In this document: piece by piece, positions 27,172 to 35,616 of the stretch
Position numbering within the stretch: the stretch's first letter is position 1
Layout of the letters: the number at the start of each line of letters is the position of its first letter
Origin: Kitasatospora papulosa
Lineage (GTDB): Bacteria; Actinomycetota; Actinomycetes; Streptomycetales; Streptomycetaceae
Assembly: GCF_000717245.1 (NCBI RefSeq)
Contig: NZ_JNYQ01000015.1
Span: forward strand, 89,643-153,642
DNA length: 64,000 nucleotides
Reading direction: 5' to 3'
The notes under the pieces: generated by a model
The model's input: the letters and a program-made list of their open reading frames with translations, nothing else
The model's database searches: none
Told to the model about the DNA's origin: nothing
Made by a program: the position numbers and the translations under genes

Positions 27172-27608
27172 CCTGAGTCCGCCGTCGGGGATCCCGCCGC
27201 GACCTCTTGCACGGCGCGGGCCGATCGCCGTAGGGTCACGCGGGCGACGATGATCACGACGGGGATCCGGCCGGTGGGCCCCACGAGGTCCTCGGGCCGG
27301 CGACCGGCGGCGGATTCGCGAGGGCGGGCCGACGGCCGCGCCCCTCCGGCCCGCACCGGGAGACCGACCGACGGACCTGAGCCGTCCGGTCTCCGCGGCA
27401 CCGCCGCTCCGGACCGGCACCGCCGTTCCCGTCGCACCGGCCGCCCGTGACCACAGCGCCCGGCGGGACGTGACCGTCGAGTCGGCGGGTGGGGCCCGCA
27501 GCGGGGGCCCGGCGCCGGCCGGACCGGGTATGTCGCGCCGCGTTCCGGAGGACGTGCCGGCCTCCGCCCACCGAACCGGCCACTCGGCACACCGAACAAG
27601 GAGAGATC
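27172..27608 (+). promoter_or_regulatory. 437-bp non-coding region with a promoter candidate
   Basis: No gene is supported. A housekeeping-like promoter is visible: TTGCAC (27206-27211), 18-bp spacer, TAGGGT (27230-27235). That would leave a leader of about 365 nt before the esterase gene, so another promoter nearer the start is possible. Confidence 0.4.
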
Positions 27609-28631
27609 GTGTCCACCCATCCGCGCACGACGGACACCGCCGAACTCAGCCCGCCGCCCCATGACTTTCCCTTCGATCCCACCCACGGATACGACCTGCC
27701 GCACCTCCTCGCGGTGACGGCTCCGTCGGGCCCCGACGACTTCGCCGACTTCTGGCGAGAGCGCCACGCGCGTGCGCTGCGCGTCGACACGGCGCCTCGG
27801 ATCGAGGGAGCGTGGGCCACGGTGGACGGCGTGCGGGTCGCCGCCGTCTCGTACACGTCCTCCGACGGCGTCCGTATCGGCGGGTGGCTGACCGCCCCGG
27901 CGAGCGGCCGGGTCACCCAGGGCTGCGTCTCGACGCACGGATACGGAGGCCGGGCGGCCCCCGACCCCTGGCAGTCCCCGCCGGAGACCGCGACCATCTG
28001 GCCCTGCCTGCGCGGGCTCGGAACGCGGAGCCTGCTGCCCGGCGTGCCCTCGCAGTCGGCGGGGCACGTCCTGCACGGCATCGGCGCCCGGGAGTCGTAC
28101 CTCATCGGCGGGTGCGTGGCCGACGTCTGGTGCGCGGCCACCGCCCTGCAGCGGCTGGTGCCGGAGACCGGCGGACGGCTGACGTACCTCGGCACCAGTT
28201 TCGGCGGCGGCATCGGTGCGCTGGCGCTTCCCTGGGACGAGCGTTTCCACGCCGCCGGGCTGACGGTGCCCACCTTCGGGAACCACCCGCTCCGGGTGAC
28301 CCTTCCGTGCACGGGCAGCGGGGAGTCGGTGCGTACCCGGTACGCCGGGGACCCCTCGGTGCTGGACGTCCTCGCGTACTTCGACGCCGCGACGGCGGCC
28401 CGGCACATCGAGATCCCCGTACATGTGGGCGCCGCCCTGTTCGATCCGCATGTGCCCCCGCCCGGGCAGTTCGCGGTGTACAACGCACTGGCCGGGCCGC
28501 GCGAACTCCTGGTCCTGCGGGCGGGGCACTTCGACCACCCGGGCGAGCGGGCCGAGACGGCGGCCCTGGAAGAGGCCCAGCGACAGTTCCTGTCCGGGAC
28601 GGACCCCGTGCTGCCGCCCCCCACCGCCTGA
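27609..28631 (+). CDS. Acetylxylan esterase (AXE1/CE7-like) family alpha/beta hydrolase
   Basis: A 340-residue cytoplasmic alpha/beta hydrolase of the AXE1 family, which removes acetyl groups from sugars and oligosaccharides. The family opening is present (FDPTHGYDLPHLLAV, then DDFADFWRERHARAL). The nucleophile elbow GTSFGGG (Ser near residue 199) lies in RLTYLGTSFGGGIGALAL, and the C-terminal His is in VLRAGHFDHPG. GTG 27609 follows AAGGAGAGATC, which decides the start. There is no signal peptide, so it would act on imported material, fitting the sugar transporter in this locus. It precedes the iclR gene in the same direction by 120 bp. Confidence 0.85.
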   Translation: MSTHPRTTDTAELSPPPHDFPFDPTHGYDLPHLLAVTAPSGPDDFADFWRERHARALRVDTAPRIEGAWATVDGVRVAAVSYTSSDGVRIGGWLTAPASGRVTQGCVSTHGYGGRAAPDPWQSPPETATIWPCLRGLGTRSLLPGVPSQSAGHVLHGIGARESYLIGGCVADVWCAATALQRLVPETGGRLTYLGTSFGGGIGALALPWDERFHAAGLTVPTFGNHPLRVTLPCTGSGESVRTRYAGDPSVLDVLAYFDAATAARHIEIPVHVGAALFDPHVPPPGQFAVYNALAGPRELLVLRAGHFDHPGERAETAALEEAQRQFLSGTDPVLPPPTA

Positions 28632-28722
28632 CCTCCTGCCGCACGACCGGATCCGCCGGGCCGGGGACGGCACCGATTTCAGGTACGGGAGCCGATCGGG
28701 CGCGATATGCTGATGCAGAATG

Positions 28723-28737
28723 TGCAAGGGATTTGCA
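28723..28737. promoter_or_regulatory. Inverted repeat TGCAA-N5-TTGCA upstream of iclR
   Basis: A perfect palindrome lies 14 bp before the iclR start. The same half-sites occur as TGCAA-N-TTGCA before the ABC transporter operon at 32155-32165. This makes it a candidate autoregulatory operator for the IclR protein. Confidence 0.5.
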
Positions 28738-28751
28738 GAACGAGGAGGGTC

Positions 28752-29540
28752 ATGGCTACGCGGGCGACCGATGCAGGGACGAACCAGAGCGTCGAACGAG
28801 CGGTCTCGGTGCTGCGCGCACTCGACTCCGGCCGGCCCGAACTCCGTGTCTCCGACGTCGCCGAGCTCACCGGACTGGGCTCCTCGACCACCTCCCGCCT
28901 GCTGTCCACCCTGGAACGCCTCGACATGGTCGAACGCGATCCGGTCAGCAACCTCTACCGCCTCAGCCTGGGCCTCCTGCCCCTGGCCGCCACCGCCACC
29001 AACCGCCACCCCGTGCACCGGGCCGCCCGTATGGTGCTCCAGGGCCTCGCCACCCGCACCGGGCTCGGGGCCAACGTGGCCGTACGCCGCGGTGGCGAGC
29101 TGATGTTCCTGTGCAACTTCGAGGGCACGCGAGCCCCCAAGTCCTACACGCAGGCCGGGCACACCGCTCCGCTGCACGCCACGAGCATCGGCAAGTGCCT
29201 GCTCAGCGGTATGGCCCCCAAGGAGCGCCGCAAGCTCCTGGGGGACCCTCTCGACGCGCACACCGAGTACACGACCACCAGTCACGACCTCCTCGACACC
29301 GAGATCGACACCGTCCGGCGCACCGGCTACGCCGTCGAGGCCGAGGAGCGGGCCCTGGGCCGCGCGTCACTGGCCGCGCCCGTCCGTGACGCTTCGGGGG
29401 AGATCGTCGCCGCCATCTCCCTCTGGGGTCCGACCTCGGTGCTCGGGGACCGCTCCGACACCGAGGGGCAGCGCCTCGCCCTCGTACGCGAGGTCATCGA
29501 GGCGGCCGACGCCATCAGCCAGGCGCTGGGCGCGCTCTGA
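28752..29540 (+). CDS. IclR-family transcriptional regulator
   Basis: A 262-residue IclR regulator. The N-terminal winged helix (about residues 12-75) includes VERAVSVLRALDSG and the recognition region LTGLGSSTTSRLLSTLERL. The C-terminal effector domain includes LHATSIGKCLLSGM, with the usual 'ATA.GKA.LA'-like loop, and GYAVEAEERALGRASLAAPV, matching the family's 'G...D.EE...G....A.P' signature. ATG 28752 is preceded by GAGGAGG. It probably responds to a sugar acid or oligosaccharide and controls the flanking esterase, oxidoreductase and transporter genes; shared TGCAA/TTGCA sites support this. It is convergent with the oxidoreductase gene across a strong terminator. Confidence 0.93.
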   Translation: MATRATDAGTNQSVERAVSVLRALDSGRPELRVSDVAELTGLGSSTTSRLLSTLERLDMVERDPVSNLYRLSLGLLPLAATATNRHPVHRAARMVLQGLATRTGLGANVAVRRGGELMFLCNFEGTRAPKSYTQAGHTAPLHATSIGKCLLSGMAPKERRKLLGDPLDAHTEYTTTSHDLLDTEIDTVRRTGYAVEAEERALGRASLAAPVRDASGEIVAAISLWGPTSVLGDRSDTEGQRLALVREVIEAADAISQALGAL

Positions 29541-29544
29541 CGTA

Positions 29545-29600
29545 CACGGCGAAGGGGGCCGGGGGAGGCCGATCGGCCCCCACCGGCCCCCTTCGCCGTG
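29545..29600. terminator. Bidirectional terminator between iclR and the FAD oxidoreductase gene
   Basis: Perfect 18-bp arms (29545-29562 and 29583-29600, CACGGCGAAGGGGGCCGG and its complement) enclose a 20-nt loop that can itself form a small GGCCGATCGGCC hairpin. It fills the 63-bp gap between convergent genes. Confidence 0.9.
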
Positions 29601-29603
29601 CGG

Positions 29604-31892
29604 CTACGCGCCGTACGCCTTGAAGGCGATCACGTGCGCGTGCCGTGCCCCGTGTGTCGCGTCGACCACCAGCCGCAGTGCGTCGGTGCGCACCGGACCG
29701 CCGTCCGGGGTCTCCAGGGCGTGTACGCGGTGGCGGCGCCGGTTGCCCGTCACCGTCAGGAGCGTCTGCCACGCACCATCGGCGTCGCGCCCCTGGACGC
29801 GGTAGTCGCGCACGAGTTCCGGCATGACCTCGTACGGGGTGCGGTGGCGGTGCAGGTTGTTGAGGTACTCGTCGACGTCGTCGTCGAACACCAGCCGGAT
29901 CTCCGTGAGTTCCTGCTCGGCTTCCCAGTCGAGACGGAGCCACCGGGTGTCGTCCTCCCGCGCGGAGGACCACATGTGGGGTCCGCCGTAGGGACGCTGG
30001 TAACCGCCGACGGCCCGTTCCGGGTGGAACGCCCGGGTGTCGGGGTCCGCCCGGAAGGCGAAGGCCTGCCGGCGCAGGCCGCGGGCCTGCCATTCCAGGA
30101 CCAGCTGGCCGTCCTCCTCCGGGATGTCGTGGTCGACGCCCACGTCCCCCTCGACCTTCCGGCGCAGGGCGAGGACGCCGTCGGTGCGCTCGGGAAGGAG
30201 GACCAGGGCGGTGCCGGCGCAGGCCCGGACGACGACGATCGCGTTCCGGGGCGTGTCGGGGTGGTAATCGAGACGGGCCGGAATCCAGTGGGGGCCGCCG
30301 GGCGGGACGGTGACGGTGACCGTGAGGAGGCGGTCGGCGGGAACCGCGTTCTCGGGCCGGCCCGTGCTCCACAGCTCCACGGTGAGATCCCGGGGCCGGC
30401 CGTCCGGGGCGCCGTGGACGAGCAGGTCGACCGTGTCGAGCGCGGGATCGACCGGCAGCAGGAGGGCGAGGTCGCGGGTGAGGGGGTACGGGGTGCCGGG
30501 CGCGTCCCGCGTGGGTTCGGCGGCCAGGCGGGTCAGGCTGGACGAGGCGGTGACACGGGCCGCGCGCGCCAGGTTGCCGGGGTCCTCGTCGGCGAGGCCG
30601 ATCACGGAGGCGTCCTGGCGCAGCAGGGTGCGGCGCACCAGGTCCGCCCGCTCGGTGGCGAGTTCCCGCGGCGTGAGGTCCTCGGCGACGCACAGGGCCG
30701 CGGCGGTACCCGCGGCCTCGCCGAGCGTCGCGCAGGTGGCCATGACACGGGTGGCCCCGAAGGCGATGTGGGTGGCTGAGATGTTCCGCCCGGCGAAGTG
30801 CAGGTTCGTGACGTTCGCCGAGTAGAGGGAGCGCAGCGGGATGTGGAAGATGCCGTCCGCGTACCGCTGGCGCGCGCCGGGCTCCTCGGCGTACATGCCC
30901 TGTACGGGGTGGAGGTCGACCGACCAGCCGCCGAAGGCGATCCGGTCCTCGAACTGACGCTGCTCGAGGATGTCCTGCTGGGTGAGGACGTGATCGCCCA
31001 GGAAGCGGCGGTACTCGCGCTTTCCGGGGAGGCTGCCGACCCATTCCAGGGTCAGGTTCGCCGCGTCCGGGAACTGGCCGGAGTTCTTGATGTGGTCCCA
31101 GACACCCATGATCACGGCCTGGAGCTCGTCGCGGATGCGCTCGTTGTCGTGGACGGTGTCGAGTTCGCCGCCCCACTCGATCCACCAGTAGTCGCAGCCG
31201 TTGTCGCCGGTGCGCAGGATGCGGTTGCGCAGGATGGGCGTGGTCGACAGGTCCTTGGCGTAGGCGGGCGGTACGAACTTCACCGGCCGGCCCGCGTCCC
31301 TGCTGTGGAAGAGGATCGTCGAGCCGAGCAGCGCCTGGTCCGCCTCGGAGGGCGCCCAGGGCTCGCCGAACTCGCTCCGCGCCTCACGCCCGATGCGGTG
31401 GCGGGCGCCGGCGAGGTGGCCGAGCAGGCCGTCCCCGGTGCAGTCGAGGAACTGGCGCGCGTGAAAGGTGATGCGGCGCTCCGAGCCCATCATCCAGCCG
31501 GTGCAGGAGTGCACCTCGCGCCTGTCGTCCGGGCCGCTCGCGTCGACCTCGCGCACGTCGGTGTTGAGGTAGAGGTCGATGTTCGGTTCGGCGTGAACGG
31601 CGTCGAGGACCACCTGGTCCCAGTAGTAGGGGTTTCCCTCGGGGTTGCGGTACTGGTTCTCGGTGTACAGCTCGCCCATGATCCCGGTCTCGCGGGCCCA
31701 GCGGTGCACGCCGTGTGCGGTGGCGCCGCAGACCCAGACGCGGATCTCGCTGCTGGCGTTGCCACCGAGGACGGACCGGTTGTTGACCAGGGCGACGCGT
31801 CGGCCGAGACGGGCCGCGGCGATGGCCGCGCAGGTCCCCGCCAGTCCGCCGCCGATCACGGCGATGTCGTAATGGACCTCTTCTTCCCGCAC
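29604..31892 (-). CDS. FAD-dependent oxidoreductase (FAD_oxidored type) with C-terminal beta-sandwich region
   Basis: A 762-residue flavoprotein. The Rossmann dinucleotide fold is at the N-terminus: DIAVIGGGLAGTCAAIAAAR with GGGLAG at about residues 14-19, then RVALVNNRSVLGGNASSEIR. This 'LGGNASSE' box is typical of FAD_oxidored enzymes found in polysaccharide catabolic loci. A second FAD-contact region is LHFAGRNISATHIAFGATRVMAT. From about residue 480 the sequence changes to beta-rich segments (LRLDWEAEQELTEIRLVFDDD, RHRVHALETPDG) like a discoidin-type carbohydrate-binding module. GTG 31892 follows AAGGAGG, which fixes the start. The substrate is unknown; oxidation of a sugar or sugar acid is inferred from the neighbours. 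It is divergent from the ABC transporter. Confidence 0.88.
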   Translation of the reverse strand: MREEEVHYDIAVIGGGLAGTCAAIAAARLGRRVALVNNRSVLGGNASSEIRVWVCGATAHGVHRWARETGIMGELYTENQYRNPEGNPYYWDQVVLDAVHAEPNIDLYLNTDVREVDASGPDDRREVHSCTGWMMGSERRITFHARQFLDCTGDGLLGHLAGARHRIGREARSEFGEPWAPSEADQALLGSTILFHSRDAGRPVKFVPPAYAKDLSTTPILRNRILRTGDNGCDYWWIEWGGELDTVHDNERIRDELQAVIMGVWDHIKNSGQFPDAANLTLEWVGSLPGKREYRRFLGDHVLTQQDILEQRQFEDRIAFGGWSVDLHPVQGMYAEEPGARQRYADGIFHIPLRSLYSANVTNLHFAGRNISATHIAFGATRVMATCATLGEAAGTAAALCVAEDLTPRELATERADLVRRTLLRQDASVIGLADEDPGNLARAARVTASSSLTRLAAEPTRDAPGTPYPLTRDLALLLPVDPALDTVDLLVHGAPDGRPRDLTVELWSTGRPENAVPADRLLTVTVTVPPGGPHWIPARLDYHPDTPRNAIVVVRACAGTALVLLPERTDGVLALRRKVEGDVGVDHDIPEEDGQLVLEWQARGLRRQAFAFRADPDTRAFHPERAVGGYQRPYGGPHMWSSAREDDTRWLRLDWEAEQELTEIRLVFDDDVDEYLNNLHRHRTPYEVMPELVRDYRVQGRDADGAWQTLLTVTGNRRRHRVHALETPDGGPVRTDALRLVVDATHGARHAHVIAFKAYGA

Positions 31893-32234
31893 GGTGCGGC
31901 CTCCTTGGTGTGAAGCTCGGATACCTCCGCCACAGTGGGCGACCTTGAACGTACATCACATCCATATTGTGCAACCACTGTTCAACCAATGGGATCCGCT
32001 GTAAGTTCCGGTTGCGGCCCCCGACCTGGTCGTCGTGATCCGCGGTGCACGTTCGGGGCAGGTGAGGAGTGTTCGCCGACCCCGCACGGAATCGGCGATT
32101 CACTGACGAAAGGGGTTGACGCCATCGCGCGATATGGAGAACGATCCCGCATGCTGCAACTTGCATTCATCACAGCAGGGACGACATCTACGCAGGGCTC
32201 CGGCGCTCCCGCCACCATCTGAGAGGACAGATCC
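31893..32234. promoter_or_regulatory. Divergent promoter region of the oxidoreductase and ABC operons
   Basis: This 342-bp gap must hold both promoters. It contains the inverted repeat TGCAA-C-TTGCA at 32155-32165. It also contains an 11-bp tandem direct repeat, GTGCAACCACT then GTTCAACCAAT (31969-31990, 9 of 11 identical), one helical turn apart. A -35-like TTGACG is at 32116. The half-site TGCAA is shared with the iclR upstream site. Confidence 0.5.
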
Positions 32235-33161
32235 ATGAGTACGGCCGCACCTCCCCAGAAGGCGCCCCCGCCCCGCGAACGGACCGGGGGACGGCTCTCC
32301 AACGGTGCGTTCGCCCTGCTGCTGACCGCACCGGGGCTCGCCCTGTTCGCGGCGATCATCTTCTACCCGCTGCTGTCGGCGCTGTTCACCGGCTTCTTCC
32401 GACAGGATCTGCGGCTCGCGGGCCGGGAGTTCGTCGGCCTGGACAACTTCGCCTACTGGCTGGACGGCGACTTCCTCACCATCCTCGAGCAGACGCTGGT
32501 CTTCACCGTCGGCGCGACGCTCGTCCCCTTCGTGATCGGCTTCGCGCTCGCGCTCGCGCTGAACACCGGCCTCAAGGGCAGCGGCTTCCTGCGCGGCCTG
32601 TTCCTGTTCCCCTGGGTGATCCCGGGCGTGGTGGTCTCCTTCCTCTGGATGTGGATCTTCAACGCGAACTACGGGGTGCTCAACGGAGTGCTCATGAAGG
32701 CCGGGTTCATCGAGGAGTCCGTGGCCTGGCTGGGGCAGCCCGGCACCGCGATGCTCGCCGTCATCGTCACCAAGACCTGGGCCAGCTTCCCCTGGATGAT
32801 GGTGATGCTCCTGGCCGGACTGCAGACCGTGCCCAGGGAACTGCACGAGGCGGCCTCGATGGACGGGGCGGGATCGATCCGGCGCTTCTTCGCCGTCACC
32901 TGGCCGCAGGTCCGCGGTGTCGCCTCGATCGTGCTGCTGCTGGAGTTCATCTGGAACTTCCAGCACTTCGACACCATCTACGTCCTCACCGGCGGCGGGC
33001 CCGCAGGCACCACCGAGACCTTCGCGACCGCCGTGTACCAGACCGCGTTCAAGGGCTTCGACATCGGCCGGGCCACCGCACTGGGCGGACTGTGGATGCT
33101 GCTCCTGCTTCTCCTCGTCGCCGTCTACCTCAGGATCACCGAGCGGAAGGGCGACGCCTGA
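32235..33161 (+). CDS. Carbohydrate ABC transporter permease (MalF/UgpA type)
   Basis: A 308-residue inner-membrane permease with six predicted membrane segments (for example GAFALLLTAPGLALFAAIIF, then FLFPWVIPGVVVSFLWMWIF). The cytoplasmic EAA loop that contacts the ATPase is EAASMDGAGSIRRFFAVTWP (about residues 205-224). The N-terminal 28 residues are Pro-rich and polar. It belongs to the CUT1 sugar family. The ATG is preceded by GAGAGGA. Its stop overlaps the next permease start (TGATG). No ATP-binding gene is in the locus; Streptomyces CUT1 systems commonly share one MsiK-type ATPase encoded elsewhere. Confidence 0.95.
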   Translation: MSTAAPPQKAPPPRERTGGRLSNGAFALLLTAPGLALFAAIIFYPLLSALFTGFFRQDLRLAGREFVGLDNFAYWLDGDFLTILEQTLVFTVGATLVPFVIGFALALALNTGLKGSGFLRGLFLFPWVIPGVVVSFLWMWIFNANYGVLNGVLMKAGFIEESVAWLGQPGTAMLAVIVTKTWASFPWMMVMLLAGLQTVPRELHEAASMDGAGSIRRFFAVTWPQVRGVASIVLLLEFIWNFQHFDTIYVLTGGGPAGTTETFATAVYQTAFKGFDIGRATALGGLWMLLLLLLVAVYLRITERKGDA

Positions 33162-34081
33162 TGACCTCCACCACCCCCACCCCCGTGTCCGCCGTCGGCC
33201 GGCCCCAGCCGTCCGCCACGCGGGCCGGGCGCGGCACCCGGCGCCGCCTGCGCAAGGACCTGCTGCGCTCGCGGATCGCCGCCTGGAGCGCGGTCGTCGT
33301 CATCGGGGCGTTCGGCCTGCTCCCGGTCTACTGGCTGCTCGCCACCGCGCTGAGCACCCCCGAGTCGACCTTCCAGTTCCCGCCGAAACTCGTCCCCACC
33401 GATCTCACCCTCAGCAACTTCACGGCCCTGGCCGAGAACGACCAGTTGATCAACTACATGGTCAACTCACTGGTCGTGGCCTCGATCACCGCCGTGCTGA
33501 GCGTGATCGTCGCCACGTACATGGGCTACTCGTTCTCCAAGTTCCGCTACCGGGGGCGGCGGTCGCTGATGCATCTGGTGCTGGCCTCCCAGATGTTCCC
33601 CCAGGCGCTTCTGCTGGTGACGCTGTACACCGTCTTCTCCAGCTTCGGCATGCTCAACACCTACTCCGCCCTGGTGCTCTCCTTCACCACGTTCACCATG
33701 CCGCTCTGCGTCTGGATGCTGAAGGGCATCTTCGACACCATTCCGGACGCCCTGCTGGAAGCGGCGTCCATCGACGGCGCGTCCCGGTGGCGGACACTGC
33801 ACTCCATCGTCGCGCCGCTGGCCGCGCCGGGGATGATCGCAGCCGGGCTCTTCGCCTTCGTACGCGGCTGGAACGACTTCATCTTCGCGCTGACCCTGGC
33901 CGGCAAGGAGAAGCAGACCCTGCCTCCCGGACTCGTCTCCACCTACATCGGCGAATTCCAGACCGCCTGGCCCCAGCTGATGGCGGCCTCGCTCGTGGTG
34001 TCCGTCCCGGTGATCGTCGCCTTCATGTTCCTGCAGCGCTACCTCGTCGGCGGCATGACCGCCGGCTCGGTCAAGAGCTGA
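33161..34081 (+). CDS. Carbohydrate ABC transporter permease (MalG/UgpE type)
   Basis: A 306-residue partner permease. A basic N-terminus (RGTRRRLRKDLLRSR) leads into membrane segment 1 (AWSAVVVIGAFGLLPVYWLL). The EAA loop is EAASIDGASRWRTLHSIVAP (about residues 197-216), followed by FAFVRGWNDFIFALTL, a hallmark of the MalG subfamily. The ATG shares bases with the upstream stop codon, so the two permeases are translationally coupled and should form a heterodimer. The binding-protein gene follows after 67 bp. Confidence 0.95.
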   Translation: MTSTTPTPVSAVGRPQPSATRAGRGTRRRLRKDLLRSRIAAWSAVVVIGAFGLLPVYWLLATALSTPESTFQFPPKLVPTDLTLSNFTALAENDQLINYMVNSLVVASITAVLSVIVATYMGYSFSKFRYRGRRSLMHLVLASQMFPQALLLVTLYTVFSSFGMLNTYSALVLSFTTFTMPLCVWMLKGIFDTIPDALLEAASIDGASRWRTLHSIVAPLAAPGMIAAGLFAFVRGWNDFIFALTLAGKEKQTLPPGLVSTYIGEFQTAWPQLMAASLVVSVPVIVAFMFLQRYLVGGMTAGSVKS

Positions 34082-34148
34082 ACAAGCGAGGCCCGGCCCG
34101 CGCCCCCTCACGTACCTTCCCTCCCGCTCACTGCCCCATGGAGAGATC

Positions 34149-35450
34149 ATGACCACCTCTGGCATCAGCCGGCGCGGCGCGCTGCGCATGTTCGGCATCG
34201 GCGCGCTCGGTGCGGTGGGCGCCGGCGTGCTCGGCGCCTGTGCGCCGTCCGGCGCCGGCTCCCCCTCCAACGGCGGCGACCCGAAGTCCAAGGACTTCGA
34301 CTTCACCTCCTGGTCGCTCAACGAGGAGGCCGCCAAGCCCTCCATCGAGAAGATCATCGCGGCGTGGGAGAAGGCCGAGAAGTCGACGATCCGCGCGGTC
34401 TCGTACCCGTACAACGAGTACCTGAGCCAGCTCACCCTCAAGCTGGGCGGCGGGGAGACCACAGGTGCCGTCCACCTCGACATCGCCTGGCTCGCCGCGA
34501 TGGCGCAGATGGGCAAGCTGGTCGATCTCGGATCGGTGGCCGGCAAGGGCGGCTACACGGACGTGGCGCTGAAGAGCGGCACGTACGACGGCAAGCACTA
34601 CGGACTGCCGTGGAACACCGGATCGATCGGCGTGATCGCCAACTCCCAGCTCCTGGAGAAGGCCGGTATCAAGGAGCACCCCACCACCGTCGAGGAGTTC
34701 GAGTCAGCGCTGCGCGAGCTGAAGGGGCTCGGCGGCGGAGTCGTCCCGTACGCCGCCGCCACCAAGGTCGCGCAGCTCAAGGACATCTTCCCGTGGATGC
34801 AGACGTTCGGCTGCGCGATGCTCGACGGCGGGAAGGTCACGATAGGCGACGACGCCTCGGTGGACGCGGTCACCTGGTACAAGAAGCTGCACGACGAGAA
34901 GCTGATCGCCGCCGACGTGGACCGCTTCGACGCGCGCGCCCTGTTCGGGCAGGGCAAGGCCGCCTTCTACGACGACGCGATCATCGGCAAGGGGGTGACC
35001 TCCGCCCAGTCCAAGGACAAGACGCTGGCGGACGCCATGCAGCCGATGGAGCGTCCGGTGCTCAAGGCCGGGGACACACCGCAGGCGCTGCTGTGGGGCG
35101 GCGTGATCGCCATCGTGAAGGGCAAGGGGCAGGACGCGGCCACCGAGTTCGCCCTGCACACCACCACCGACCGGGCCACCACCTCCGAGTACTTCGCCGC
35201 GCGCGCCCTGCCGCCGTCCACGACCGCGGGCCTCGCCGCTCCGGAGGTCGCCAAGGACACCTTCACCACGGAGTGGACCCGGAAGATCACCAGCACGGCG
35301 ACCGGCAGCCCCTTCTGGCAGTTCGCGCAGAACGCCCAGATCGAGGAGGCCGTCGCCAAGCAGGTGCAGGCGGTCCTCGTCGGCAAGTCGAAGCCGAAGG
35401 ACGCGATGAAGCAGGCCGGCGAGGAGGCCGCCGCGCTCATCAAGCGCTGA
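34149..35450 (+). CDS. Extracellular sugar-binding lipoprotein of the ABC transporter
   Basis: A 433-residue solute-binding protein. The leader has a twin-arginine pattern (SRRGALRMFG) and the lipobox LGAC, with the lipidated Cys near residue 36, so it is exported and anchored outside the membrane. The mature protein opens KDFDFTSWSLNEEAAKP and contains TTGAVHLDIAWLAAMAQMGKLVDL and HYGLPWNTGSIGVIAN, typical of family-1 sugar-binding proteins. GGAGAG precedes the ATG. It is the last gene before a terminator. Binding-protein-last order differs from the usual binding-protein-first order of the other sugar operon in this window. The ligand is probably an oligosaccharide, identity unknown. Confidence 0.93.
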   Translation: MTTSGISRRGALRMFGIGALGAVGAGVLGACAPSGAGSPSNGGDPKSKDFDFTSWSLNEEAAKPSIEKIIAAWEKAEKSTIRAVSYPYNEYLSQLTLKLGGGETTGAVHLDIAWLAAMAQMGKLVDLGSVAGKGGYTDVALKSGTYDGKHYGLPWNTGSIGVIANSQLLEKAGIKEHPTTVEEFESALRELKGLGGGVVPYAAATKVAQLKDIFPWMQTFGCAMLDGGKVTIGDDASVDAVTWYKKLHDEKLIAADVDRFDARALFGQGKAAFYDDAIIGKGVTSAQSKDKTLADAMQPMERPVLKAGDTPQALLWGGVIAIVKGKGQDAATEFALHTTTDRATTSEYFAARALPPSTTAGLAAPEVAKDTFTTEWTRKITSTATGSPFWQFAQNAQIEEAVAKQVQAVLVGKSKPKDAMKQAGEEAAALIKR

Positions 35451-35466
35451 GGCCGAGCGCCCTGGT

Positions 35467-35504
35467 CAGGGCCCGGCGGGCGGCGCACGCCTCGCCGGGC
35501 CCTG
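35467..35504 (+). terminator. Terminator after the ABC operon
   Basis: Perfect 12-bp arms CAGGGCCCGGCG and CGCCGGGCCCTG flank a 14-nt loop, starting 17 bp after the binding-protein stop. It separates the transporter operon from the BNR gene. Confidence 0.8.
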
Positions 35505-35616
35505 CTTCGCCCCCCCGCACGACGACGGTGCCCGCGCGCCCGCGGGCCGCCGCCGTCCAGTCGTCCCGCACCCGCACGCCCGCACCCGCACGCCCGCACC
35601 CGTGAAGGAGCTCATC

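Noticed and set aside
27250..27664. Short forward frames (66 and 64 codons) upstream of the esterase
   Set aside because: Low-complexity Arg/Pro/Gly-rich translations without ribosome sites; probably non-coding leader DNA.
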